Below are positions 18,328 to 27,742 of a stretch of DNA of 54,584 nt, one piece after another. How positions within the stretch are numbered: the stretch's first letter is position 1; each line of letters starts with the position of its first letter. The position numbers and the translations under genes are program-made. The stretch comes from Bacillota bacterium (GTDB taxonomy: Bacteria > Bacillota > Clostridia > Tissierellales > MES13). The stretch is from contig VENA01000036.1 of NCBI GenBank assembly GCA_009711785.1, positions 1-54,584 of the forward strand. Direction: 5' to 3'. Below the pieces are notes generated by a model. That model was not told the DNA's origin and ran no database searches. It was given only the letters and a program-made list of their open reading frames with translations.

Positions 18328-19302
18328 CTAATGTATATATTTATTTACATCCTTTAAATCTATTCCTGGATGTAGCGAAATATTTAATGCATTTGCTATA
18401 ACTATAGAAATATCATTTATAACATCATCAACCTCTTTTGGAGTTACCATTACATTGCCGGTATAAGGCATTAAAACTTCTTTTATCAACTGATATTTAT
18501 CTTCACTTTTCATCCCTTCTAACAATGAATAAAACTCACTTGAACTCTTTGCTTTCTTTTTCATTTCATCTGTTATTAAATCTATTGTATCATTTACCAT
18601 TGTAGCTGCATCTACTACAGTTGGAATCCCTATAGCAACAACAGGCACGCCTAAGTATTCTTTATTTAGTCCTAGCCTTTTATTCCCTACACCAGCTCCT
18701 GGATTTATACCTGTATCTGAAATTTGTATAGTAGAACTTACCCTCTCCATTTTTCTAGAAGCTAATGCATCAACTGCTATAACTAAATCAGGTTTTGTTT
18801 TTTCTACTATTCCCTTAATAATTTCTCCTGTTTCTATACCTGTTATCCCCATAACACCAGGCGAAATTGCAGAAACTTCAGCCATTGATTCATCCTCAGT
18901 TTTTTTATAAGCTTTAAATAGATGCCTAGTAACAAATACTTTCCCAACAACTTTTGGGCCTAACGCATCAGGAGTTACATTCCAATTTCCCAATCCAACA
19001 ATTAATGTTTTTGTATTTTTATCTGAATTTATTAACATTTTTAGTTCCTTTGCTAAGGCTTGACTTATTTCATCTTTTAATTCTTGGTCTGCTTTTTTAA
19101 GCCCTGGTGATTCGATAGTAATATAGCTTCCAATCTTTTTGCCCATAGTGCTTTGACCTAATTCGTTTAAAATCTTAACACGAGTTACACTATAATCGTT
19201 TTGTTCATCCTTTGTAACTTCAACTCCTGGTATTTCTTGATTGTTTTCTTCTTTATATAACTCTCTTGCTTCTATAGCCAAATCAGTTCTCACTTGAAAC
19301 AT
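18328..19302 (-). CDS. gpr: Germination protease GPR
   Basis: GPR is an aspartate-type protease made as a zymogen in the forespore. It degrades small acid-soluble spore proteins on germination. The ATG preceded by AGGAGG gives 324 residues, a little shorter than the B. subtilis protein. The propeptide region FQVRTDLAIEARELY precedes the mature domain. Conserved blocks include VGLGNWNVTPDALGPKVV, SAISPGVMGITGIETGEI, DLVIAVDALASRKMERV and GAGVGNKRLGLNKEYLGVPV, which hold family aspartates. It lies upstream of spoIIP, as in B. subtilis, and is divergent from rpsT. Confidence 0.97.
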   Translation of the reverse strand: MFQVRTDLAIEARELYKEENNQEIPGVEVTKDEQNDYSVTRVKILNELGQSTMGKKIGSYITIESPGLKKADQELKDEISQALAKELKMLINSDKNTKTLIVGLGNWNVTPDALGPKVVGKVFVTRHLFKAYKKTEDESMAEVSAISPGVMGITGIETGEIIKGIVEKTKPDLVIAVDALASRKMERVSSTIQISDTGINPGAGVGNKRLGLNKEYLGVPVVAIGIPTVVDAATMVNDTIDLITDEMKKKAKSSSEFYSLLEGMKSEDKYQLIKEVLMPYTGNVMVTPKEVDDVINDISIVIANALNISLHPGIDLKDVNKYIH

Positions 19303-19439
19303 CACTATACCTCCTATTTATCATATAGATTTATGATAACTCTTAAATGCATTATTTATTCACTAATATATTTTATAGATATACAAATATTAGTATAATT
19401 TTAAAAGTTATTGGTTATAAATCAAATAACATATTTTTC

Positions 19440-19468
19440 TTGCATTTTATGCATGTTCGTGGTAAAAT
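19440..19468 (+). promoter_or_regulatory. Sigma-A promoter of rpsT
   Basis: TTGCAT (19440-19445), a 17-base spacer and TAAAAT (19463-19468) precede rpsT by 35 bases. The match in boxes and spacing is good. Confidence 0.7.
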
Positions 19469-19503
19469 ACTTTAGGTAATTGCATTTTGAGGAGGTGAAT
19501 CCA

Positions 19504-19758
19504 TTGGCTAACATAAAATCAGCAAAAAAGAGAATTAAAGTTATTGAGACTAAAACTGCTGCTAATAAAAGCAGAAAATCTGAAATAAAAACTTATATAA
19601 GAAAATTTGAAGACGCGGTTAAAAACGAGAAGTTTGAAGATGCTAAAGAATTACTTAAGCTAGTAGAAAAGAAAATTGATAAAGCAGCTTCTAAGGGAAG
19701 TTTACACAAAAATACTGCTGCTAGAAGAGTAAGTAGATTAGCAAAAAAAATAAAATAG
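19504..19758 (+). CDS. rpsT: 30S ribosomal protein S20
   Basis: This is the 84-residue S20, a helical protein of the 30S body. The start is TTG (ANIKSAKKRIKVIETKTAANKS begins at residue 2) behind GAGGAGGTG; the in-frame TTG at 19480 has no SD. The family pattern continues with NKSRKSEIKTYIRKF and ends SKGSLHKNTAARRVSRLAKKI. It is the only plus-strand gene in the first 39 kb, divergent from gpr and convergent with holA, as in B. subtilis. Confidence 0.98.
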   Translation: MANIKSAKKRIKVIETKTAANKSRKSEIKTYIRKFEDAVKNEKFEDAKELLKLVEKKIDKAASKGSLHKNTAARRVSRLAKKIK

Positions 19759-19767
19759 TAAAAATAA

Positions 19768-19789
19768 ACTTCGGGCAATGGCCCGAAGT
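19768..19789. terminator. Bidirectional terminator between rpsT and holA
   Basis: The nine-base stem ACTTCGGGC/GCCCGAAGT with loop AATG is flanked by A-rich sequence on the left and T-rich on the right, so it can terminate both the plus-strand rpsT and the minus-strand holA transcripts. Confidence 0.92.
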
Positions 19790-19792
19790 ATT

Positions 19793-20827
19793 TTATTTTC
19801 CTGTAACTTCAATTATTAATTTTTCAACAGCAAGTTTATTATCAAGCTTCCCTGTTTTAATAGCCCGATCAGCCTCTAAACACTTTCTAAGACTTCTTTC
19901 AAGCTCTTTTAAGCTTAAGTTTCTTCCTTGATTTAAAACCTTTCTAGCTACAAATCCAGGTACTTTCATCTTCTTTGAAATATTCTTTTGACTGTAGCCT
20001 TTCTGTTCTAATAATTTACCCATAATTAATAATCTAAATTGTCTTATAATCATATACATAATTAATTGAACAGGCTCATTTTCTAAAAGCATTTCATTAA
20101 AAACAGTTAAAGATGTCTCAGGATTTCTTTTTCCTAATCCGTCTACTAACTTAAAAATATTATTTTGTAAAGACCTAATTAATATCTTATCTATAATTTC
20201 TTTAGACACATTTTCCTCATTTCCTAAATAATTACTTATCTTTATTATCTCATTATCTAAATCATAAAGTGTTTTATTGCTATTATTATCTAAATATCCT
20301 GTTACTTGTAAAAAGTAATTAATATCTTTTTTTGTGATGTTTTTTTTATTATCTTTAAATTTTTTATCTATCCACTTAAATAACTCATCTTCTCTCATCT
20401 TATTAAACTCAATAATAGAACCATTTTTTTTGATTTCTTTATATATTTTCTTTCTTTTATCTATTTTTTCTGTTTTATTTATAAAAAGCAGACAAGTAGT
20501 TTCACTAGGTTTTTTTATATAATTAATTAAATTTTCTTCATCTTCCTTATTACCTTTATTAGTAACTATAAATTCTAAATCTTCTACAATAACAACTTTT
20601 ATATCATTCATAAATGGTAAAGTTTCACAGGCATTAACTATATCCTTTACAGCTATTTCTTTTCCATCTAAATATATATAATTTAAAGATTGAAAGGATT
20701 CTTTTATGTACTTCTTTTTTAATTTAGTAATTATCCAATCTTTTAAATAATTTTCATTCCCAAAACATAAGTATACATTTTCTAAATGATCTTTTTTAAT
20801 ATCTTCTAATATTTTTCTATAACTCAT
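19793..20827 (-). CDS. holA: DNA polymerase III delta subunit
   Basis: This 344-residue clamp-loader subunit opens the beta clamp. The N-terminus YRKILEDIKKDHLENVYLCFGNENYLKDW is typical, with the conserved glutamate and tyrosine of HolA. The middle part contains VKDIVNACETLPFMNDIKVVIVEDLE. The helical collar is C-terminal (LNQGRNLSLKELERSLRKCLEADRAIKTGKLD). The ATG after GAGGTGAAGTG is chosen. It follows comEC by 17 bases, and the order comEC-holA-rpsT is conserved in Firmicutes. Confidence 0.95.
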   Translation of the reverse strand: MSYRKILEDIKKDHLENVYLCFGNENYLKDWIITKLKKKYIKESFQSLNYIYLDGKEIAVKDIVNACETLPFMNDIKVVIVEDLEFIVTNKGNKEDEENLINYIKKPSETTCLLFINKTEKIDKRKKIYKEIKKNGSIIEFNKMREDELFKWIDKKFKDNKKNITKKDINYFLQVTGYLDNNSNKTLYDLDNEIIKISNYLGNEENVSKEIIDKILIRSLQNNIFKLVDGLGKRNPETSLTVFNEMLLENEPVQLIMYMIIRQFRLLIMGKLLEQKGYSQKNISKKMKVPGFVARKVLNQGRNLSLKELERSLRKCLEADRAIKTGKLDNKLAVEKLIIEVTGK

Positions 20828-20844
20828 CACTTCACCTCTTATAT

Positions 20845-23268
20845 TTACTTGTTATCCTTTTCATTATACATATATTTTTTAAATAACACAAAGAAACAAA
20901 ATATAAGTATAAAACTTAAAATTATATTTATTAAATTATTATAAACAATAAACTTTAATAAAGGAGGTTCTGTTATATACTTAGACATAGTTAAATTATC
21001 ATTTATTTTTCCAGTAATCATTCCATCCTTATCAGTTCTATAAACCCTTATATTATTTTTATTTAATCTTTCTATAATCTCTTTTGATGGATGACCATAA
21101 TTATTCTTTCCCACTGAAATTATACCATAATCAGGTCTAAAACTTTCTATAAACCCTTTAGAAGTAGACGTATTACTACCATGATGTGCTATTTTTAATA
21201 AGTCAATTTTATAACTATTTTCATCTGCAAGTATTTTCTCAATACTATCTTCAATGTCTCCTGTTAAAAGTATCTTTTTATCATTAACCTCTAAAAGTAA
21301 TACTAAGGACATATTATTATCCTTATATGTTTTTATATTACTTAATGGATTTAATACATCGAAATAAAATTTATTGTTAATATAAACTTTATCACCTTTA
21401 TTTAAAAAAACTATTGGAATATTATATTTCTTTGCTTTTAATAATAAATCTACATATAAAGGATTTTCATAATCTTCATAACTAATAAATATATTTTTAA
21501 TCTTTATTTTTCCTATTAATGATATAATACCAGATAAATGATCAGCATCTAAATGGGTTATAAAAATCCCTTCTAACTTATTAGTCCTTGTTTTTAACAA
21601 ATAAGGCAAAACAATTTTTTCTCCTACTTTATAATCTTTAAATAAACTTCCTCCACCATCAATTAAAAAAGCTTTATTGTATCCTTTGACAACTATACTA
21701 TCCCCTTGCCCCACATCTAAAAAATTCACCTCAACGTCTTTATTATTCATTGATGTAATAAATAAAAAACTTATAGAAATAATAAAATATATAAAAAGAA
21801 ATTTTTTTACACTTTCAAATATATTCATATCTATAATATTAAAAATTATTATTATACATAAATAATAAAAAAATATATCTTCAATAGATGGTGAATATAT
21901 CGTGATATTTTTTATAGGAATATAATTAAAAACATCTATGATGTTATTTAATATATATAAAGTCCCCTTTAATACGTAGGATAATAATACTACTAAATTA
22001 TAATTTATATATGATAAAATGATAATTAAAAAGCTTAATATTACAACTAAAGATATAATAGGAATAACTATTATATTAATAAAAATGCTTAATATAGCTA
22101 TTTCATTAAAATGAATCATCATAATAGGCATAAGTCCTATTTGTACAGAAAGTATAGGTGGAAGGATATTTTTAAAAATTGGAATTTTCTTTTTGATGGG
22201 TTTATTAAGTAATATTAATGATAAAGTAGCTATAAAAGACAATTGAAATCCTATAGAAAATAACCATAATGGATTATATATTAAAAGGATAAGACAGCTA
22301 AAAAACAATCCATTTAAAGCATCATATCTACTATGGATTACTTTAGATAGCATTAGTATAGAAAACATAACTAAAGCTCTTAATACAGATGCAGGAAAGC
22401 CAATTATCAAACCATAAAACCATAGAATACTTAAAGTAATAATTATATTAATTTTGTTTTTCATCCTTAATATTCTAAATAAATAAAAGAATAAACCATA
22501 AACAATTCCAATATGTAATCCAGATACTGCTAAAACATGAGCAATTCCTAAGCTTCTGAATTCTTTTAATTTACTCACCTCTAAATAAGAACTATCCCCT
22601 AGTATTATAGCTTTTATAATAGAACTAAATTTCTGATTTAATAAATCATCAAATGTTTTTTTAGTTCTTTCTTTAAATGAATATACACTTTTTTCTAAGT
22701 AATTTAATTTTCTTTTTTCTAGTATTTTCACATTATAATTGCTTACATTCATTGTTGTAAACATCTTTTTAGTATATAAAAATAATTTATAATTAAAGCC
22801 TCCAGGATTTGAATTCATTCTAGGTAACTTAATATATCCCTTTATAATAACCTTATCTCCAACTTTAAAATCATTTTTATTTAAAAATATTAATAATACT
22901 TTTTCATTTACTTTGTATTCTTTATTATTAAATATAACTTTACTAGCATTTAATGCAAATTTAGATGTATCATTACCTTTTAAGTTGTTTTTTATAATCC
23001 CCTGTAATAATACTTCTTGTTCTTCAAATTTAGATAAATCACTAATATCTAAATTATAATTAACTACTATACCTGATAAAATGAACATCAAAAAAAGTAT
23101 TAAAACATATCCATTAATTTTGGATATATTCAATACTAATTTAAATATAATTATTAAAATTACTATAGAGATTAAAATATATTGAGTTAATATATCTACC
23201 TTAATAGAGTAAAAGGTATATATTCCTAATATAAATATCATACATATTAAAACAAAGGGTCTTTTCAT
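20845..23268 (-). CDS. comEC: ComEC/Rec2 DNA uptake channel protein
   Basis: This 807-residue membrane protein has the full ComEC layout. N-terminal membrane helices precede a DUF4131/OB-like domain (about 60-190), the multi-helix competence domain (LGIAHVLAVSGLHIGIVYGLF, about 235 onward) and a C-terminal metallo-beta-lactamase domain (about 510-770). The latter carries NFLDVGQGDSIVV, the metal motif THLDADHLSG and IAHHGSNTSTS. ComEC carries single-stranded DNA across the membrane, and the C-terminal domain is probably a nuclease. No comEA or other late competence gene is adjacent. Confidence 0.96.
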   Translation of the reverse strand: MKRPFVLICMIFILGIYTFYSIKVDILTQYILISIVILIIIFKLVLNISKINGYVLILFLMFILSGIVVNYNLDISDLSKFEEQEVLLQGIIKNNLKGNDTSKFALNASKVIFNNKEYKVNEKVLLIFLNKNDFKVGDKVIIKGYIKLPRMNSNPGGFNYKLFLYTKKMFTTMNVSNYNVKILEKRKLNYLEKSVYSFKERTKKTFDDLLNQKFSSIIKAIILGDSSYLEVSKLKEFRSLGIAHVLAVSGLHIGIVYGLFFYLFRILRMKNKINIIITLSILWFYGLIIGFPASVLRALVMFSILMLSKVIHSRYDALNGLFFSCLILLIYNPLWLFSIGFQLSFIATLSLILLNKPIKKKIPIFKNILPPILSVQIGLMPIMMIHFNEIAILSIFINIIVIPIISLVVILSFLIIILSYINYNLVVLLSYVLKGTLYILNNIIDVFNYIPIKNITIYSPSIEDIFFYYLCIIIIFNIIDMNIFESVKKFLFIYFIISISFLFITSMNNKDVEVNFLDVGQGDSIVVKGYNKAFLIDGGGSLFKDYKVGEKIVLPYLLKTRTNKLEGIFITHLDADHLSGIISLIGKIKIKNIFISYEDYENPLYVDLLLKAKKYNIPIVFLNKGDKVYINNKFYFDVLNPLSNIKTYKDNNMSLVLLLEVNDKKILLTGDIEDSIEKILADENSYKIDLLKIAHHGSNTSTSKGFIESFRPDYGIISVGKNNYGHPSKEIIERLNKNNIRVYRTDKDGMITGKINDNLTMSKYITEPPLLKFIVYNNLINIILSFILIFCFFVLFKKYMYNEKDNK

Positions 23269-23320
23269 TTTCCTACCTCATATTTTTATATGAGTATATC
23301 CTTAATTTATTATTATAAAC

Positions 23321-23353
23321 AAAAAAATTGGAGTCATTGACCCCAATTTTTTT
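23321..23353 (-). terminator. Terminator of the arc operon
   Basis: The near-perfect arms AAAAAAATTGGAGTC and GACCCCAATTTTTTT, with one mismatch or wobble and a short loop, end in a U run on the minus strand. The hairpin overlaps the arcC stop codon and isolates comEC. Confidence 0.88.
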
Positions 23354-24293
23354 ATTCATTAACTATAACTGTTCCATTTTCACCCTTTAAAGCTTCTTTA
23401 GCATTACTTAATGAAGCTATTAAAGCTTTCCTTCCAGGTTTAGATTCTGCAAATTTAATTGCTGCTTTTACCTTTGGTAACATACTACCTGGAGCAAAGT
23501 GACCTTCTTCAATATACTTATATGCTTCCTTTACAGTGATTTTATTTAAATCTTTTTGATTTTCTTTTCCAAAGTTTATAGACACCTTATCAACTGCTGT
23601 TAAAATCATCAATGTATCTACCTCTAAATCTTCAGCTAATCTTTCAGAAGCTAAATCTTTATCTATAACAGCTGCTACCCCTTTAAGTGAATTATCTTTT
23701 TCTATAACAGGTATTCCACCGCCACCAACGGTAATAACAATATGTCCTGCATCAACTAAAGTTTTTACTGATTGTAACTCTACTATTCTCTCAGGCATAG
23801 GAGATGCTACAACTCTTCTATATCCTCTTCCTGAATCCTCTACAATATCATATCCCTTTTCTTCTTTAAGTTTATTTGCCTCTTCTTCACTGTAAAAAGG
23901 ACCTATAGGTTTTGTAGGATTACTAAAAGCCTGATCTTCTTTATCAACAACAACCTGAGTTACTAAAGTTGTTACTGGAGTATTTATGTTTCTATTATTT
24001 AATTCATCTCTAAGCGCTTGTTGAATATGATATCCAATCATTCCTTGACTCATAGACCCGCATACATCAAAAGGCATAGCAGGTGTTACATGATTTGCTG
24101 TTTCATTTTGGATAACTATTCTTCCAACTTGTGGTCCGTTACCATGGGCAATTACAACCTCATAACCATCTTCTATAAGATCTACCAAATGCTTACTCGT
24201 TTCTCTTACAACTTCTAACTGTGCTTGTGCTGTAGCAGGCTTTCCTGACTCCTGTAATGCATTCCCTCCAAGAGCTACTACTATCTTTTTCAT
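23352..24293 (-). CDS. arcC: Carbamate kinase ArcC
   Basis: This 313-residue kinase converts carbamoyl phosphate and ADP to ATP, CO2 and ammonia, the energy-yielding last step of the arginine deiminase pathway. Typical motifs are VVALGGNALQ at the N-terminus, VIAHGNGPQVG, AMPFDVCGSMSQGMIGY, ITVGGGGIPVIEK, AVIDKDLASERLAE and the C-terminal FAPGSMLPKVKAAIKF. Length is normal. It is third in arcABC, with a GC-rich hairpin in the 67-base gap after arcB. Confidence 0.97.
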   Translation of the reverse strand: MKKIVVALGGNALQESGKPATAQAQLEVVRETSKHLVDLIEDGYEVVIAHGNGPQVGRIVIQNETANHVTPAMPFDVCGSMSQGMIGYHIQQALRDELNNRNINTPVTTLVTQVVVDKEDQAFSNPTKPIGPFYSEEEANKLKEEKGYDIVEDSGRGYRRVVASPMPERIVELQSVKTLVDAGHIVITVGGGGIPVIEKDNSLKGVAAVIDKDLASERLAEDLEVDTLMILTAVDKVSINFGKENQKDLNKITVKEAYKYIEEGHFAPGSMLPKVKAAIKFAESKPGRKALIASLSNAKEALKGENGTVIVNE

Positions 24294-24335
24294 CTAAAGT
24301 TCCCCCTTTTTACATATGCTTATAAAATTATTGAG

Positions 24336-24355
24336 CCGGCGATATTTCACCGGCA
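24336..24355 (-). other. GC-rich hairpin between arcB and arcC
   Basis: On the minus strand GCCGGTG and CGCCGGC pair over seven bases, including one G-U, around loop AAATAT. In such AT-rich DNA this stands out. The tail (TCAATAATTTTATAAG) is only moderately U-rich, so it may act as an mRNA processing or stability element or a partial terminator setting arcC level. Confidence 0.5.
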
Positions 24356-24360
24356 TAATA

Positions 24361-25356
24361 TTAATCTCCTAATGTTGCTACCATAACTGCTTTTATAGTA
24401 TGCATTCTGTTTTCTGCTTCATCAAAAACTACTGAATGCTTACTTTCAAATACTTCATCAGTAACTTCCATTGATTCTAAATTAAATTTATCATACATTT
24501 TTTGTCCTACCTTTGTTTTAGTATCATGGAATGAAGGTAGGCAATGCATGAAAATCACTTCTTCATCAGCCATATTAATCATATCCATATTAACTTGATA
24601 AGGTTTTAGCATTTCAATTCTCTTTTCCCATACCTCATCAGCTTCACCCATTGATACCCAAACATCTGTATATATTACATCAACATCTTTAACTCCTTTT
24701 TCAACTGATTCTGTTAAAGTGATGTTTGCTTTTGTTTCTTTTGCTATTTCTTTAGCTTCTTTAACTAATTCATCTTCTGGGAATAATTCCTTAGGTGCAA
24801 CTATTCTAAAGTCCATACCCATTTTTGCTGCACCAATCATTAATGAATTAGCCATATTATTTCTTCCATCACCTACATATGCAAATTTAGTTCCTTTTAA
24901 ATCTCCTTTATGTTCTTGAATAGTTAAAAAGTCAGCTAAAATTTGTGTTGGATGGAATTGATCTGTTAATCCATTCCAAACTGGAACCCCTGAATATTTT
25001 GCTAAATCCTCTACAGTCTCCTGTGAGTATCCTCTGTATTCTATACCATCATACATTCTTCCTAATACCCTTGCTGTATCTGCTGCTGATTCTTTATGTC
25101 CCATCTGAGTACCAGTAGGTCCTAAGTAAGTTACACCTGCCCCTTGATCCATTCCAGCAACTTCAAATGCACATCTAGTTCTAGTTGAAGACTTTTCAAA
25201 TATTAAAGCTATATTTTTTCCCTTCATTGTTTGTCTCTCAGTTCCTGCATATTTTGCTCTTTTTAAATCTCTAGATAAATCTAATAAAAATTGTATCTCC
25301 TTTGGAGTATAATTCTTAAGTGTTAAAAAACTTCTTCCTCTAAAATTTACTGGCAT
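24361..25356 (-). CDS. arcB: Ornithine carbamoyltransferase ArcB
   Basis: This 331-residue enzyme works catabolically here, splitting citrulline with phosphate into ornithine and carbamoyl phosphate. The carbamoyl-phosphate site is [13 protein letters not shown] near residues 54-66. Other motifs are [39 protein letters not shown] and the catalytic HCLPSFHD. Membership in arcABC indicates the catabolic rather than the biosynthetic (argF) form. The SD GGGAGG is strong and arcA ends 15 bases upstream. Confidence 0.97.
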   Translation of the reverse strand: MPVNFRGRSFLTLKNYTPKEIQFLLDLSRDLKRAKYAGTERQTMKGKNIALIFEKSSTRTRCAFEVAGMDQGAGVTYLGPTGTQMGHKESAADTARVLGRMYDGIEYRGYSQETVEDLAKYSGVPVWNGLTDQFHPTQILADFLTIQEHKGDLKGTKFAYVGDGRNNMANSLMIGAAKMGMDFRIVAPKELFPEDELVKEAKEIAKETKANITLTESVEKGVKDVDVIYTDVWVSMGEADEVWEKRIEMLKPYQVNMDMINMADEEVIFMHCLPSFHDTKTKVGQKMYDKFNLESMEVTDEVFESKHSVVFDEAENRMHTIKAVMVATLGD

Positions 25357-25371
25357 TATAATTCCTCCCTT

Positions 25372-26604
25372 TTATTTTTTTAACTTTTTTCTTTTAAGTG
25401 GCATACTCATACATCTAGGGCCACCCCGTCCTCTTGATAATTCAGAGCTTGGAATAATATGTGTTTTTATTCCATGTTCTTTAAGCAATTCATTTGTTAC
25501 ATAGTTTCTTGAATACACTACAACTTCCCCAGGTGCTATAGCTAAAGTATTAGACCCATCATTCCATTGTTCCCTAGGAGCATCTACTGGGTCTCCACCT
25601 GCACATCTTATTAATGTTACATCTTCTAAATCTAAATATTTCTTTAGTATTTCCTCTAAAGTTGCTTCCTCTTCTACTATGTTAATATTATCATTATCTC
25701 CCTTTGAAATTGAATATAATTTTAAAGGTCCTTCTATCTCAGGATGAATTGTAAATTTATCATAATCAACCATTGTAAAAACAGTATCTAAATGCATAAA
25801 TGCTCTTTTTTTAGGAATGTCAAAGGCTAAAATCGTTTCAAAGGTTTGGCCATTTGAGAAAATATTTTCTGCAAATTTTTCTATAGCTCTTGCCTCAGTT
25901 CTTTCTGATATGCCTATGGCTATCACCTTATCACTAAGTACTAATTCATCTCCGCCTTCTAAGGATGTGTTTTCATCTCTATTAAACCATATTGGAATCC
26001 TTTCATCTTTAAATCTTGGATGATAATCAAATATGTATTTTGCAAATATTGTTTCTCTATTTCTTGTGCGTGTTTTCATATGATTTAAAGTAATCCCTGT
26101 TCCGATAGTTGCAAATGGATCCCTTGTAAAATATAAGTTAGGCATAGGGTCTAAGATAAAAGGATAATCAGTAGTTACCATATCTGTTAACGACTTTGAT
26201 TTATAATTTGGTATCTCATTTTTTCTGACACCTGCCATTAACTTATCTATTAATTCTTGATTTTCAAATCCTTTAAAATATTTCTTAAGCGCCTCTCTGG
26301 TACCTTGTCCTGTTATATTAGCTTCATCTAAAAATTCTTCGATGAATTCTTCTCTTACCTTTATATCTTTTATAGCTTCAGAAGCTAATTTTTCAAGATA
26401 CAAAACTTCAACTCCATTATCTCTTAAAACCTTTGCAAATTCATCATGTTCCTTTCTTGCTACTTCTAAATAAGGTATATCATCAAACAAAAGTCTTTCC
26501 ATTAATGCAGGAGTTAAATTTTCAACTTCTTTACCTGGTCTGTGCAATAATACTGTTTCTAGTCTTCCTATTTCAGATGTTACTTTCAAATCACTATCCC
26601 CCAA
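25372..26604 (-). CDS. arcA: Arginine deiminase ArcA
   Basis: This 410-residue enzyme hydrolyses arginine to citrulline and ammonia. The TTG start follows AAAGGAGG with seven bases between. Guanidino-group hydrolase motifs are [53 protein letters not shown] with the catalytic His, and the C-terminal [13 protein letters not shown] with the nucleophilic Cys. It is the first gene of arcABC, behind a near-consensus sigma-A promoter. No arginine/ornithine antiporter gene (arcD) is in the window. Confidence 0.98.
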   Translation of the reverse strand: MGDSDLKVTSEIGRLETVLLHRPGKEVENLTPALMERLLFDDIPYLEVARKEHDEFAKVLRDNGVEVLYLEKLASEAIKDIKVREEFIEEFLDEANITGQGTREALKKYFKGFENQELIDKLMAGVRKNEIPNYKSKSLTDMVTTDYPFILDPMPNLYFTRDPFATIGTGITLNHMKTRTRNRETIFAKYIFDYHPRFKDERIPIWFNRDENTSLEGGDELVLSDKVIAIGISERTEARAIEKFAENIFSNGQTFETILAFDIPKKRAFMHLDTVFTMVDYDKFTIHPEIEGPLKLYSISKGDNDNINIVEEEATLEEILKKYLDLEDVTLIRCAGGDPVDAPREQWNDGSNTLAIAPGEVVVYSRNYVTNELLKEHGIKTHIIPSSELSRGRGGPRCMSMPLKRKKLKK

Positions 26605-26651
26605 GAATCTCCCTCCTTTATTTGTGATAATTATACATTAGTATTTTACTA

Positions 26652-26668
26652 ACTACCTACGTGGTAGT
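26652..26668 (-). promoter_or_regulatory. Inverted repeat at the arc transcription start
   Basis: The six-base arms ACTACC (26652-26657) and GGTAGT (26663-26668) around TACGT sit 15-31 bases downstream of the -10 box. Either a repressor operator or a 5' mRNA hairpin is possible. Confidence 0.4.
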
Positions 26669-26682
26669 GTCCTTTAATTCTG

Positions 26683-26711
26683 ATTATAGCTAATTTAAAT
26701 TATTGTGTCAA
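26683..26711 (-). promoter_or_regulatory. Consensus sigma-A promoter of arcABC
   Basis: On the minus strand TTGACA (26706-26711), a 17-base spacer and TATAAT (26683-26688) match the vegetative consensus in all 12 positions. This suggests strong transcription that would need repression or other control. Confidence 0.85.
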
Positions 26712-26741
26712 GATTAATTAAATAAGTATTTATACGCTGAG

Positions 26742-26755
26742 TGCATACATATGCA
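26742..26755. promoter_or_regulatory. Palindrome upstream of the arc promoter
   Basis: TGCATA-CA-TATGCA is a perfect six-base-arm inverted repeat 31-44 bases upstream of the -35 box. It is a candidate binding site for the neighbouring TrmB-type regulator or for ArgR, though it does not resemble a typical ARG box. Confidence 0.35.
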
Positions 26756-26880
26756 TTTTCAATTTGAGTATTATAATCCAAATTTTAGTGAAAGCTCTAA
26801 ATTTAGTTTTTTTAATAAAACGTTTTCATGCCAATTAAAAAACAAGAATGTTTCTGTATTATAATTATTCAATTCTGTTA

Positions 26881-26910
26881 AAAAAAATTTATATATCAAA
26901 AGATATATAA
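26881..26910 (-). terminator. Terminator after the TrmB-type regulator gene
   Basis: The A/T-only stem TTATATATC/GATATATAA with loop AAAA is followed by a long U run on the minus strand. The stem is weak, but the position eight bases after the stop and the U run fit termination. Confidence 0.6.
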
Positions 26911-26918
26911 ATAAAAAA

Positions 26919-27728
26919 TTACCCTATATGTATATTCTCTCTTATTTTTTTCATATTAGGTCCAAATGTCTCATCAAGTTCTTTTTTAAATTTTTTATAA
27001 ATTTCAGCTATATAAATATCATGACTTATAAAACTTTCAGCTAAAATCATAAATGCCTTGTTTTGTGTCCATATTCCGTTAATTTCTCCAGGTTTCATTA
27101 TACTAAATAGACATTCTTTCTCATCGGATATAATATTTAACCATCTTCCATGCTTTTCTGAACTTTCTTTAATACCATTTAATTCATGGTAATAAACTTT
27201 TCCTATTTCTTTATCAGTTTTTCCATAAAGTACGATGACTATGTAAACCCCTCTTTCATTAGCCTTTAAAATCTCATCGAAGAATTTTTCATATTCATCT
27301 GTCCAAAGTTCTAAGTATAAACTTTCCTTAGCTTTATTTATCATATCTTTAATTTTACTATGTATTTGATGTTTACCTTTAAAATGCCACATATGTTCAA
27401 TTGTAGGTTGTACTTCAAGTTCCTTAAAATTATCCTTTATATATTTTATAGATTCATATAAATCATTTTTGTATCTATCTAAATATTCTTCTATTGATAA
27501 AGCAGTATATTTTACAGGTTTTTTTCCCTTTGCTATAGACAGACCCCTATCAACTAATTTTTTCATAGTCTCATAAATTTTTGATTGTGGTACTCCTGAA
27601 ATTTTACTAATTTCATAGGCAGTTACATTAGGATTTCTTAATAACGTAACATAAGCTTTAGCTTCATATTTATTAAAGCCGATTCTTAATAACTCTTTTA
27701 TTATTTTTTTTTCTTTATTCTCCCTCAT
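26919..27728 (-). CDS. TrmB family transcriptional regulator
   Basis: This 269-residue protein has an N-terminal winged-helix TrmB domain (about 8-75): LLRIGFNKYEAKAYVTLLRNP, then ISKISGVPQSKIYETMKKLVDRGL. A short coiled segment leads to a C-terminal phospholipase D-like sensor region (about 115-265, ESLYLELWTDEYEKFF). TrmB regulators usually sense sugars or other small metabolites. Here the gene lies directly upstream of arcABC, so control of arginine catabolism is a reasonable inference but unproven. It is 14 bases after the metallo-hydrolase gene, and they form a pair. Confidence 0.88.
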   Translation of the reverse strand: MRENKEKKIIKELLRIGFNKYEAKAYVTLLRNPNVTAYEISKISGVPQSKIYETMKKLVDRGLSIAKGKKPVKYTALSIEEYLDRYKNDLYESIKYIKDNFKELEVQPTIEHMWHFKGKHQIHSKIKDMINKAKESLYLELWTDEYEKFFDEILKANERGVYIVIVLYGKTDKEIGKVYYHELNGIKESSEKHGRWLNIISDEKECLFSIMKPGEINGIWTQNKAFMILAESFISHDIYIAEIYKKFKKELDETFGPNMKKIRENIHIG

Positions 27729-27742
27729 TTTTTCCTCCTATA

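Larger units (their letters stand above)
26605..26918 (-). promoter_or_regulatory. Upstream control region of the arc operon
   Basis: This 314-base gap between arcA and the TrmB-type gene holds the arc promoter (26683-26711) and ACTACC/GGTAGT inverted repeats around the likely start of transcription (26652-26668). A 14-base palindrome TGCATACATATGCA lies 31 bases beyond the -35 box (26742-26755), and the terminator of the TrmB-type gene is at its right end. No gene fits here. Confidence 0.65.

Noticed and set aside
19303..19440. Sigma-F/G promoter of gpr
   Set aside because: TGAATA and CATAAAT are both present but 21 bases apart, which is outside the expected spacing.
20845..23268. Late competence operon
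   Set aside because: comEC is present, but comEA and comEB are not adjacent; the comEC-holA-rpsT order is a general Firmicute arrangement and does not show natural competence.
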